Positions 1-7,907 of a stretch of DNA of 64,000 nt are shown here, in pieces (the first letter of the stretch is position 1; each line of letters starts with the position of its first letter). Where the stretch lies: assembly GCF_039541915.1 (NCBI RefSeq), contig NZ_BAABHD010000022.1, positions 1 to 64,000 on the forward strand. The letters are read 5' to 3'. The notes beneath the pieces were generated by a model. It had not been told where the DNA came from. It ran no database searches and saw only the letters and a list, made by a program, of their open reading frames with translations. This DNA comes from Nibrella saemangeumensis (GTDB lineage: Bacteria; Bacteroidota; Bacteroidia; Cytophagales; Spirosomataceae). Made by a program: the position numbers and the translations under genes.

Positions 1-359
1 ACATGAACTGAAAGGGATCATCCTGCGGAATGACAACGGCAGTCAGTTCATTGCCCATCGGGTCCGCCAATTTTTGAAGACCTCGGAGGTCAAGCAAGAG
101 TTTACCCATGTGGCCACCCCAGAGGAGAACTCCTACATTGAGGCATTTCACAGCATATTGGAGCAAATCGTGATGCAGCGGCATGAGTTTGACAGCTATT
201 ATGAAGCCAAGGAAACACTGAAACGATTTTTTAATCACTATAAATGAAAGACGTCACCGGTCATTGGGTTTCATCACCCCACAAAACAAGTGGGAAAAAG
301 CAGGTCAATGCGACTCAACTATTTTAGAAAATCTGTCCAACTAATCGGGGACTAAGACA
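1..359 (+). mobile_element. 3' end of an IS3-family insertion sequence
   Basis: The right-hand end of an insertion sequence whose left part lies outside the window. It holds the C-terminal part of a DDE transposase and then a short non-coding tail. The likely terminal inverted repeat is about 334-359; its complement starts TGTCTTAGTCCCCGATTAG, with the TG...CA ends usual for IS3-family elements. The exact outer boundary and any target-site duplication cannot be fixed because the other end is missing. The element stops just before a leftward terminator at 361-402. Confidence 0.75.
2..344 (+). pseudogene. IS3-family transposase (OrfB/integrase core), partial and frameshifted
   Basis: The frame starting at base 2 reads through the last part of an rve integrase core. 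RNDNGSQF carries the second catalytic Asp, and the glutamate of the DDE triad falls in ENSYIEAFHS. This frame stops at 245-247 (HYK-stop). The family's expected next motif, NERRHRSLGFITPQ, is intact one frame over from about 243 and runs to a stop at 342-344. Removing one A from the run at 242-244 would restore HYNERRHRSL. The frameshift IS3 elements normally use lies between orfA and orfB, so this one is most simply a decay mutation. The 5' part is beyond the window edge. Confidence 0.85.
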
Positions 360-360
360 C

Positions 361-402
361 AAAAAAGCCGCGAGGTATAACACCCTGTCATACCTCGCGG
401 CT
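361..402 (-). terminator. Rho-independent terminator for leftward transcription
   Basis: A perfect 13-bp stem (366-378 with 390-402) encloses an 11-nt loop. It is followed, on the minus strand, by six T residues (361-366 read in reverse). It suits the TonB-dependent receptor that ends at 590. The insertion-sequence end lies immediately beyond it. Nothing gene-like is visible between 403 and 589. Confidence 0.85.
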
Positions 403-589
403 GTACAGGTTACCTTTATTATAAATCTTCTACCGCCGTCAGCCCGAAGCCGTATCCCGGATGATCGTCGCTTAGCTGTCCTTTATTAATTGATGTCGGC
501 TGGACCTCTCATGAAAGACTTAAACTACTAGTTTGACGTAAAACCAAACGTTCTGCTGAATTGAGCTGGACATTATTGTCCTGTTGGCG

Positions 590-3073
590 TTAACTCTGCT
601 TGCCGTCGTCGTTGGCTATCTTCTTCCGGTTGCGGTCGGGCGTGGTACTCATTTTGCCGAACCGCCAGTTGACCGACAGCCGGATGTTGCGGATGACGTT
701 GTAGTTGGTTGCGTCGGTCACGAAGGTATTGGTCCGGAACTCGTTCTCGATGACGTTGTAGCGCCGGAATGGGTTTTCGAAATTAGCGGTGGCCGTAACG
801 TTCTGCTTCTTGAACTCCTTGCGCGCCGAGAAGCCGTAATAGTAAAAACTCGACGACTGCCCCTGCAACTGAATCCGTCGCGAGTTGAACGAGCCGTTGG
901 CCTGTAAACTGAAGTGATTCGGCAACTGCAGCGAGGTGTTCAGGTTGAAGCGGTAGCTGATATTCTCGTTCTCGACTTGCAGCGCCGGGCTGTTCAGCAG
1001 GTTGTAGTTGATGCCCACCGAGCTGTTGATGTTCCACTGCTTCACAGGACGGACGGAGCCGAACAGCGTTAGTCCGTAGGTCGCATTCTGGGCAATGTTG
1101 CGGAAGGTGCTGCTCGATACGCCACTGGTATCGACCGATGTAACCCGCTCGATGGCATTGTTGGTTTGCCGGCTGAACACCATCGCGTTGAACGAAGAGC
1201 CTTTGTCGGTATAGGTGCTATAGGTCAACTCCACCGAGTGCGCCAGTTCCGGGTCCAGATAGGGGTTACCCGACGATATGTTTTTGGGGTCCGAGTAATT
1301 GACATACGGGTTCAGGAAAAAGATAGAGGGGCGCTGAATCCGCTGACTGTAATTCAGACGTAACCGCTGACTGTCACTAAACCGTTTAAACACTGTTACG
1401 TTCGGCAGAAAATTCTGGTAGCTGTCGGCGAATTTTGTCTGGGTAGAGATAAAGTTGGCGTCAATGTCGGTCAACTCAAACCGCCCACCCAGGTTGAAAC
1501 CCCACTTTCTGGCGGTCCGCATTCGGAACGATGCATACGACGACCACACTAGCTGCTGGTATTCGAAGATGTTGGCGCGGCTGGGATCATCCTGAAAGTT
1601 CAGACTGCCGTCGGGCGAGTTTTCCAACTGGTAGTTACTGGATACGTCCCGGCGGATCGCTTTCATACCTACCTCCAGCAGACGCCGGGTTTCGGTCGAG
1701 AACGAATGGGTATAGTCCGTCTGGATGGTCAGCTCATTTTGCGCATTATCGTTGGTATTGCGCTCCCGGTAGTTGATCACTTCGCTTTCGGGCAGCGGGT
1801 ACTGAGTCAGGTTATAATTGCTGTGGTTATCGTTGCGGTTGTACTGGGCCAGAAAGGTGTACTCCTGCTCCGGGCGTTTGAACGTCTTCGTGTAATTGAA
1901 GTTGACGTCCATATGCGAGTTATCGTTCTCGCTGTTGTTGTACCGGCGAAACTCCTGCGGATTGGCCGACGCAACCCGCGTATCCCGCGTCGAGAAGGTA
2001 TTGCGGCCGTCACCCCCAAAGGATGCATCAATCCCGATGCGATTGGTCGAGTCCAGGTCGTAATCGATATTTACCGAACCAAACCCTGAGTACCCCCGGT
2101 TGCGGTACTGGTTGTTCTGCTCGACGGTGCTGATGACCTGTCCTTCGCGCAGGTTTTGCCGCACCGACTCCGAGCCGCCGAAGTAGTTGTTACGATTACC
2201 CCCGCCGTAGCTGGCGATGCTCAGTTTACCCCGTTTGTAATTGACGTTGCCGCTGAGGTTACGCGACCGGCTGCCCACCGATGTGTTGACCCCGCCCGTT
2301 AGCCCCTGCAGCTGATTTTTGGTGATAATGTTGATAACGCCCGCCGTGCCTTCGGCGTCGTACTTGGCCGAGGGGGCCGTAATAACCTCTACCGACTTGA
2401 TCACCTCCGCCGGAATCATCTGCAGGGCTTCGTTGATACTGCGGGCCATGATGCTCGACGGCTTGTTGTTGATCAGGACTTTGATGCTGGTACTGCCTTT
2501 GAGGGTAATGGTGCCGTCGGGATCTACGGTTAGCATCGGCACTTTCTTCATCACGTCAATGGCTGTTCCGCCCGTGTTCGACAGGTCTTTCTCGGCATTG
2601 TACACCAGCCGGTCTTCCTTATCTTCAATCAGCGCCTTTTGCCCTGTCACTACTACTTCGGTCAGCGTTTGCGTATTGGCCTGGACGGCCACCGAACCCA
2701 GCGCTACCTCCGGCTTCTCGACGCTGACAGAGACGTTGTCGATAACCCGGCTGTCGTAGCCGACAAAGCTGATCATCAGGCGGTACTGTCCAAAGGCTAC
2801 CTGGTTGATGGTAAAGCGGCCGTTTTCATCGGAGTTTGTTCCGCCGATGGGCTTGCCGGTGACCGGGTCAAGCAGGGCAACCGTGGCAAACTCCACCGGT
2901 TTGCTGGTGGTAGCGTCGGTAATAGTACCGCTGATTTTCCCTTTTGAGGTGATTTGCGTTGATGGGTTGATTTGTGGTACCGTCGTATCCTGGGGCTGAA
3001 CTGGTGTTGTCTGAGCAATGACTGACACGCTGAGGCCAATACCAGCCAGTAAAGGAAGCAGAAAACCTTTCAT
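590..3073 (-). CDS. Outer-membrane TonB-dependent receptor-like protein (carboxypeptidase-regulatory domain + plug + OMP barrel)
   Basis: An 827-residue outer-membrane protein. The N-terminus is a signal peptide (MKGFLLPLLAGIGLSVSVIAQ). A carboxypeptidase-D regulatory-like beta-sandwich follows at about 47-120 (KISGTITD... FVGYDSR). Next is a TonB plug at roughly 135-255, including ALIEDKEDRLVYNAEK and AEGTAGVINIITK, and then a long aromatic-rich beta barrel of the type annotated OMP_b-brl_3 / outer membrane beta-barrel protein. Members of this family lack a SusD partner and their substrates are mostly unknown. No SusD gene is adjacent here. The gene starts 153 bp downstream of the PHP/GDPD gene on the same strand and ends near a terminator at 361-402. 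The substrate cannot be told from sequence. Confidence 0.9.
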   Translation of the reverse strand: MKGFLLPLLAGIGLSVSVIAQTTPVQPQDTTVPQINPSTQITSKGKISGTITDATTSKPVEFATVALLDPVTGKPIGGTNSDENGRFTINQVAFGQYRLMISFVGYDSRVIDNVSVSVEKPEVALGSVAVQANTQTLTEVVVTGQKALIEDKEDRLVYNAEKDLSNTGGTAIDVMKKVPMLTVDPDGTITLKGSTSIKVLINNKPSSIMARSINEALQMIPAEVIKSVEVITAPSAKYDAEGTAGVINIITKNQLQGLTGGVNTSVGSRSRNLSGNVNYKRGKLSIASYGGGNRNNYFGGSESVRQNLREGQVISTVEQNNQYRNRGYSGFGSVNIDYDLDSTNRIGIDASFGGDGRNTFSTRDTRVASANPQEFRRYNNSENDNSHMDVNFNYTKTFKRPEQEYTFLAQYNRNDNHSNYNLTQYPLPESEVINYRERNTNDNAQNELTIQTDYTHSFSTETRRLLEVGMKAIRRDVSSNYQLENSPDGSLNFQDDPSRANIFEYQQLVWSSYASFRMRTARKWGFNLGGRFELTDIDANFISTQTKFADSYQNFLPNVTVFKRFSDSQRLRLNYSQRIQRPSIFFLNPYVNYSDPKNISSGNPYLDPELAHSVELTYSTYTDKGSSFNAMVFSRQTNNAIERVTSVDTSGVSSSTFRNIAQNATYGLTLFGSVRPVKQWNINSSVGINYNLLNSPALQVENENISYRFNLNTSLQLPNHFSLQANGSFNSRRIQLQGQSSSFYYYGFSARKEFKKQNVTATANFENPFRRYNVIENEFRTNTFVTDATNYNVIRNIRLSVNWRFGKMSTTPDRNRKKIANDDGKQS

Positions 3074-3226
3074 TTGTTAGAGTAAAGCGATGCGGAATAT
3101 TTCAGAAGATCTGTTTGGATTGAAACACCGGCGAAACAAATCTGTTTCAGCCGACACCCGTAATAAGCAGGGGAACCGACGGTCTTACTCAAAAAATGAG
3201 CAAACAACTGTTAAATGCAAACAACG

Positions 3227-5146
3227 CTACTTTATCTTACCCTGCAATAAGAAATCCCGCACAAGCGCCAACTGATCGGTATTGAGGAAATCAACACCGG
3301 CTTCCCGGAGTTTGGCCCAGACGGCCGGGTCTTCGGGACTTGCCCACAATCTTAGCTTCTTGCCTTCTTTATGGGTGCGTTCAGCAAGTTGGCGCAATTT
3401 CTGGAACTCAGTGGCGGGCATACCGCCCTGACCACGCCAGGATAATTGATTCTGGTAGGCATCGCTCACGATCGGCATCAGGGCTGCACTGTATCCTTTG
3501 CCCAGGTCAGCGGGACGGCCATCAATGCCTAGCAATCGTTGCTTTGCTTTAGCAATGGTTTGCCCCGGCCGGTTACCCGATAGCACAACCGTGACAGGTC
3601 CTTTGCTGGTAGTTAACAGCTGTCGATACCGTTGCAGCACGGTTTCTATGGCTCGGTAGGTGCTGTCAGACTGAGTTTTGGCGTCGATCATCAGGTAAAA
3701 AGGGCCATTGTAGCCAGCGAGCACCCGACCGCCGTTCTGCCGGATGCGTTCGGCCAAAGGCTTCAGATACATGGCTTCGAGCGTTGCCGCCGGATTCCGG
3801 AACGCAGGGCGGTTATGGGCCACGTACAGCGTATCACCAATCAGATGCACATCGGCCTCAACGCTGGTGAAGCCGTGGTCCAACGCATCCCACAGGGGGC
3901 GGGACTGTTCGTAGTCGTTATGCGCGTGGGCATTCGGCAGGGGCGTTACATCCGCGAGTGTCTGTGGCACTTGGGGCCAGCTGATGGGCTGCGTCCAGGC
4001 CATTTCGACATCGCCCGGCATAAACGGGTTGAACTTTGGCGTATTGGAGATAATCCTGGCCCGAACCATCCAGACGTCGTCTGTCAGGGTGTAACGGGCC
4101 GTTGTATCCGTTACCTCCCGAAGGATCTCCGCCCGTTCTTTCCCTTTCCGGACGCCGATAAACCGAATGCGGTAACGGGTTTGGGGGGCGGCTTTGACCC
4201 GAACGGTGAGCGTGTTGCCGCGCTGGGGTAACTGCTTTAGCTCTACGCCGGTAGTAGCGTAAAAACGGCCAGCTTCCAAAGCCTCAATCAGGGCTTCTGG
4301 TGTCAGCGTTGGTGCATTGACCATCACCCAGGCCCGGCCGGAATTGCTATAGGTCGGCCCGAAATAAGAATAATTGTGGCTGTCGTCAGTAGCCAGACCG
4401 TGCATGAGTGGCCGACCCTGCCGTAGAAAATGGAGGTTGATTTTATCCCACATCACTTCGGTGCTGTCGTGGGTAGTGTCACCGTAATTGTTGACCTGCG
4501 GGTGGCCGTTGAATACCTCAAAAAAACGCTCGTGCCGGAGCTGCATCAGGTCCTGGGCCGTCATGGCATAATGGAAATTGGGGTGGTTGATGTGCGGGAA
4601 CATGGGTTGGCCCGTCAGCCGCCGTTGGGCAACAACCAGATCGATGTTGTTCTGCATCACTTCGGCTACGCTGTTACCGGGTTGCGGACGGATCAGGTTC
4701 TGCACATTCGTGACGTTGAGGTGAATGGGTTTCCCCTGAAAGCCCGTTGACATCTCTTCGCTCTTCATAATCAGAAACTTACCCGGTTCCTCAAAATGGT
4801 TGCGGTATTCGCTGAGGGTTTTGAGCCGGACCGTCAGCGAGTCGTTGGGACCCTGGCGGTAAGTGACCCAGTCGGGGCCGAAGGTTTGCAGATAACGGGC
4901 GAATACCTGCCGGCGATCTTTCTGACGGGCGACCTTCACCCATTTCTCGCCCTCCTGCAGAATGTTATGGTCCGACAACCCGACGAAGTGATACCCATTG
5001 GCCTTGTACCAGCCCATAATCATTTCGGGGTAGTCGTCGCCGTCACTCCATAGGGAGTGCGTATGCAGGTTTCCCTTGTACCAGTTCTGGGCGAATACGG
5101 GAGAAAGGCAGTGGACAAATAGCAGGAGCAAGACAGAGACTTTCAT
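3227..5146 (-). CDS. Secreted PHP-domain phosphoesterase fused to a GDPD/PI-PLC-like domain
   Basis: A 639-residue exported protein with signal peptide MKVSVLLLLFVHCLSPVFAQ. The N-terminal half is a PHP metal-dependent phosphoesterase: HTHSLWSDG and LSDHN near residues 28-60, then KSEEMS, HINHPNFHY and ATDDSH supply the expected metal-binding His/Asp/Glu residues. The C-terminal half, from about residue 405, is a TIM-barrel phosphodiesterase of the GDPD/PI-PLC-like superfamily. NAHAHNDYE, SVEADVHL and VAHNRP are the usual catalytic and metal-binding motifs, and the domain ends with FLNTDQLALV. Both halves keep their active-site residues, so a bifunctional periplasmic or surface enzyme acting on phosphodiesters is inferred; the real substrate is unknown. 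It is transcribed toward the receptor at 590-3073, which might be functionally linked. Confidence 0.85.
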   Translation of the reverse strand: MKVSVLLLLFVHCLSPVFAQNWYKGNLHTHSLWSDGDDYPEMIMGWYKANGYHFVGLSDHNILQEGEKWVKVARQKDRRQVFARYLQTFGPDWVTYRQGPNDSLTVRLKTLSEYRNHFEEPGKFLIMKSEEMSTGFQGKPIHLNVTNVQNLIRPQPGNSVAEVMQNNIDLVVAQRRLTGQPMFPHINHPNFHYAMTAQDLMQLRHERFFEVFNGHPQVNNYGDTTHDSTEVMWDKINLHFLRQGRPLMHGLATDDSHNYSYFGPTYSNSGRAWVMVNAPTLTPEALIEALEAGRFYATTGVELKQLPQRGNTLTVRVKAAPQTRYRIRFIGVRKGKERAEILREVTDTTARYTLTDDVWMVRARIISNTPKFNPFMPGDVEMAWTQPISWPQVPQTLADVTPLPNAHAHNDYEQSRPLWDALDHGFTSVEADVHLIGDTLYVAHNRPAFRNPAATLEAMYLKPLAERIRQNGGRVLAGYNGPFYLMIDAKTQSDSTYRAIETVLQRYRQLLTTSKGPVTVVLSGNRPGQTIAKAKQRLLGIDGRPADLGKGYSAALMPIVSDAYQNQLSWRGQGGMPATEFQKLRQLAERTHKEGKKLRLWASPEDPAVWAKLREAGVDFLNTDQLALVRDFLLQGKIK

Positions 5147-5282
5147 AGCGTGACGGTAGAGGCCGGGGTTAGGATAAATATGCCATAAAATAACCTATAA
5201 AAACTGTTGGCCGCAAAACCGGTTGTCCGATTACATTCCATATCTCGCTACGCTGCCGCATAAGCCGACACAACACTGAACT

Positions 5283-6026
5283 ATGGCGACAACAACCCTG
5301 GAGCCGATAAAGGCACTTTTTACCAGTGCTGTAATCAATAAACTTAGTCCGAGACTCGACGAAAAGCCGGAGAACGTTCGTAAAGCACTGGATCTGCTGA
5401 TTCCGTCCGTAACGGGTGCAGTGACCAGCCGGGCGGAGGGGGACGGCCTGACCAAGCTATTCAACTGGGCTAAAACCTGGTCTCAGCAGTTTGATCTTTC
5501 CTACTTAGCCGGGCATGATGAGGCCCGACAGAAGGTAACCGACCAGGGGCGCCAGTTTCTGGAGAGCCTGGTGGGGCCACCGGTAAGCGGGCTGATCAAT
5601 ACGGCCTCAGCGTCCAGCGGAGTAATGTATACGTCGGCCGCCGGACTGATGGGCCTGGTTGGCGCTACCATACTGAGTTTTCTGCATAACCAGATTGAAA
5701 AAAAGCAACTGACCAAAGCACAGATCGGCGATTTATTACTAAGCGAAAATGAACGGATCGCCGAACAGGTCCCTAACGAGGTAAACGTTGCTGTTCCGGA
5801 CCTGCTGGTGGAACCGGGTGGCGATCTGACCAGTAAAAATACATCAAAGCCCCCGGCACCGGTTAAGATGCAGTTGCCAAGAAAGGATTTTGACCGTATG
5901 TTTTTGCGGCTGATCGGTCTGATCCTGCTGCTGGTGATGCTGCTGGATACGGTGCGAACCTGTAGTGAGACCAAGGAGAAGAAAGCTCAGGTATCTCAGG
6001 AAACAACATATCTTCACAATCCGTAA
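5283..6026 (+). CDS. DUF937-like protein with C-terminal membrane anchor
   Basis: A 247-residue protein. The first 110 residues resemble DUF937 (YidB-like) proteins: an all-helical region with LSPRLDEKPENVRKALDLLIPSVTGAV and a second similar helix pair near LAGHDEARQ. A Gly/Ala/Ser-rich hydrophobic stretch follows (MYTSAAGLMGLVGATILSFL, about 119-138), then a polar linker and a clear C-terminal membrane segment around 210-226 (LRLIGLILLLVMLLD). The biochemical role of DUF937 proteins is not established. It is divergent from the PHP/GDPD gene and ends 69 bp before the ECF sigma ATG. A promoter-like element for the sigma gene overlaps its 3' end, so the two are probably separate units. Confidence 0.7.
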   Translation: MATTTLEPIKALFTSAVINKLSPRLDEKPENVRKALDLLIPSVTGAVTSRAEGDGLTKLFNWAKTWSQQFDLSYLAGHDEARQKVTDQGRQFLESLVGPPVSGLINTASASSGVMYTSAAGLMGLVGATILSFLHNQIEKKQLTKAQIGDLLLSENERIAEQVPNEVNVAVPDLLVEPGGDLTSKNTSKPPAPVKMQLPRKDFDRMFLRLIGLILLLVMLLDTVRTCSETKEKKAQVSQETTYLHNP

Positions 6027-6028
6027 AT

Positions 6029-6036
6029 TATTTTTG
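6029..6036 (+). promoter_or_regulatory. Candidate Bacteroidota -7 element for the ECF sigma gene
   Basis: TATTTTTG matches the Bacteroidota -7 consensus TAnnTTTG and lies 59 bp before the ATG at 6095. No good TTTG -33 box is seen at 19-21 bp upstream, so the call is tentative. Confidence 0.4.
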
Positions 6037-6094
6037 ATGCTGGTGGTGGATTTATAAGGCAGACTTGTCTTTAGATTGTTACAAATCTTTCGAC

Positions 6095-6838
6095 ATGTCT
6101 GCTGACGCTTACCAAAGACACTCCGCCCGACACGGCGACTCGGTACACTGGCTGGCAAAAGACCGGGAGGAAACCGCTGCCAATGAGGACGCCACCGGGA
6201 TACCGGAGCCGTTAGACGGACTCGATTCGGATCGCGTCATGCCAGACCGGGTCACGCAGGACCGGGAATTTTTTATCCGACAGGCGTTCGGGCAGGATCC
6301 CCGGCGCGGCTGCGAACTCCTGTTCCGGCAGTATTATGCGCCGTTGTGCAGCCATGCGATTCGCTTCGTGCATAACCGGCAAGTTGCCGAAGATCTGGTG
6401 GCCGACGTATTTTACACCTTCTACAACCAGGAACTTCACCGGCAGATAACCATTTCGTTTCGCTCATACCTCTTCCGAGCGGTCCGTAACCGTGCGTATA
6501 ATTATATCCGGTGGGATCTGAGTCGCCAGGAACCCTTACCCGACGATACAGACCGGCCTGAAGCCGAAGCGGCTCAGCCTGACCGCCTGATGGTTCAGGA
6601 TGAGCTTTATTTTGCTCTGGAAGAAGCCATCAGCCAGTTACCTCCGCAACGGCAAAAAGTTCTCCTGCTAAGTCGCTTTGAAGGTAAAAAGCAGAAAGAA
6701 ATAGCCGACGAACTGAATCTCGCGCCTAAAACGGTTGAAAATCATCTCCTTCGGGCACTGGCTACGCTCCGGACGGTGCTGACGCAAAAAAATTTGCTAG
6801 GCTGGGTGTTGCTGATTAGCCTCTGCCAGGGCCGGTAA
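6095..6838 (+). CDS. RNA polymerase ECF sigma-70 factor (Bacteroides expansion family type)
   Basis: An extracytoplasmic-function sigma factor. Region 2 is seen in LFRQYYAPLCSHAIRFV...AEDLVADVFYTFY, and region 4 in LPPQRQKVLLLSRFEGKKQKEIADELNLAPKTVENHL, a helix-turn-helix for -35 recognition. The open frame can start at a TTG at 6065; the ATG at 6095 is preferred (247 residues). Both give an unusually long acidic N-terminal extension, since family members are usually near 190 residues. A third start, ATG at 6239, would give 199 residues and the normal length, so the true start is uncertain. A FecR gene begins 38 bp downstream and is followed by a SusC with an STN domain, the classical surface-signalling arrangement. 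The sigma factor probably drives this locus. Confidence 0.88.
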   Translation: MSADAYQRHSARHGDSVHWLAKDREETAANEDATGIPEPLDGLDSDRVMPDRVTQDREFFIRQAFGQDPRRGCELLFRQYYAPLCSHAIRFVHNRQVAEDLVADVFYTFYNQELHRQITISFRSYLFRAVRNRAYNYIRWDLSRQEPLPDDTDRPEAEAAQPDRLMVQDELYFALEEAISQLPPQRQKVLLLSRFEGKKQKEIADELNLAPKTVENHLLRALATLRTVLTQKNLLGWVLLISLCQGR

Positions 6839-6875
6839 CCTTTTATCTACAGTTGACCTAACGAACTTCACTGTC

Positions 6876-7895
6876 ATGACAGTTACTAAAGAATTACTAT
6901 ATACCTACTTCTCCGGTCAGGCTACTCCGCTTCAGAAACAGCTGATTGCCGATTGGCTGAAGCAGCCGGATCACCAGGAACTGTATTTTGACTGGCTGGA
7001 GGAATGGGAGCGCCGGATGCCGCAATATGCACCGGATACAGACACGGCAGTTGATCGCTTCCGCCAGCGGATGGATGGGCTGGTGCTGCCACTTTCAACC
7101 TCAGGAGATGAATTGTCGTCTGAGCCAGAGTCAGCTGGCAGGCTATGGGGACGAAACTGGCTGCAGATAGCGGCAACCCTTGCGCTGGTATTAGGGCTGC
7201 TCGGCTTTATCGTGAAGGATTACCTCTGGTATAAAACGTACGCCACCGACTACGGACAAACGTATGCGCTGACACTGCCCGATGGGTCGGCCGTAATGCT
7301 AAACGGCCACTCGAGCCTGCGGGTACCCCGCTTTGGCTTTGGTGAATCGGTCCGGCAGGTACAGCTGTCGGGTGAAGCCGTCTTCGACGTGAAGCATACA
7401 GTATCCAGCCAGCGGTTCGTCGTGCAGACTCTTAGTAACCTTGAGGTAGAGGTACTGGGTACCGAATTCTCCGTAACCACCCGTCCGCAGGGAACACAGG
7501 TAGCGCTAAACCGGGGAAAAGTCAAACTGCACTATCAGGCTACAGACCGGCAGGAACACGAGTTGGTAATGAAACCCGGTGATTGGGTGGCGCTGGATCA
7601 GCAAGGGCTGCTGAAGCGCGGTAGTCACAAAGACGCAAAGCAGTTTGCCGCCTGGCGGGAGCAGCGGTTCGAGTTTGACAATACGCCCCTGCAGGAGGTG
7701 GTTACCATGCTTAACGAAACCTACGGGTTTACCATAAAGCTGGCCGATGACCGGTTAGCTACCCGTACGCTGACGGGGACATTCCGCGCCCGGACTCCCG
7801 ATGAACTGCTCGAAGCGCTGGCTCAACTGCTCAATCTGCGGATCGACCGCCAGCATAAAACCATCGTTCTCTCAACGCCTGTAACCAATCTATAA
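6876..7895 (+). CDS. FecR-family anti-sigma factor
   Basis: A 339-residue inner-membrane sigma regulator. The first ~85 residues form the cytoplasmic sigma-binding part (LLYTYFSGQATPLQKQLIADWL). A membrane segment follows near residues 94-113 (LQIAATLALVLGLLGFIV). The periplasmic FecR domain comes next (TLPDGSAVMLNGHSSLRVP, VQLSGEAVFDV, VEVLGTEFSV), then a C-terminal DUF4974-type domain (FDNTPLQEVVTMLNETYGF...LTGTF). In this family the periplasmic part senses the STN domain of the cognate TonB-dependent transporter and controls the ECF sigma. The gene sits between the sigma gene and the STN-bearing SusC, 12 bp before the latter, so co-transcription is very likely. Confidence 0.93.
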   Translation: MTVTKELLYTYFSGQATPLQKQLIADWLKQPDHQELYFDWLEEWERRMPQYAPDTDTAVDRFRQRMDGLVLPLSTSGDELSSEPESAGRLWGRNWLQIAATLALVLGLLGFIVKDYLWYKTYATDYGQTYALTLPDGSAVMLNGHSSLRVPRFGFGESVRQVQLSGEAVFDVKHTVSSQRFVVQTLSNLEVEVLGTEFSVTTRPQGTQVALNRGKVKLHYQATDRQEHELVMKPGDWVALDQQGLLKRGSHKDAKQFAAWREQRFEFDNTPLQEVVTMLNETYGFTIKLADDRLATRTLTGTFRARTPDELLEALAQLLNLRIDRQHKTIVLSTPVTNL

Positions 7896-7907
7896 CCTTA
7901 CGTTAAA

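Noticed and set aside
3090..3275. A 61-codon plus-strand frame between the receptor and the PHP/GDPD gene
   Set aside because: It overlaps the end of the PHP/GDPD gene, its product is basic and low in hydrophobic residues, and it lies in what should be the receptor's promoter region.
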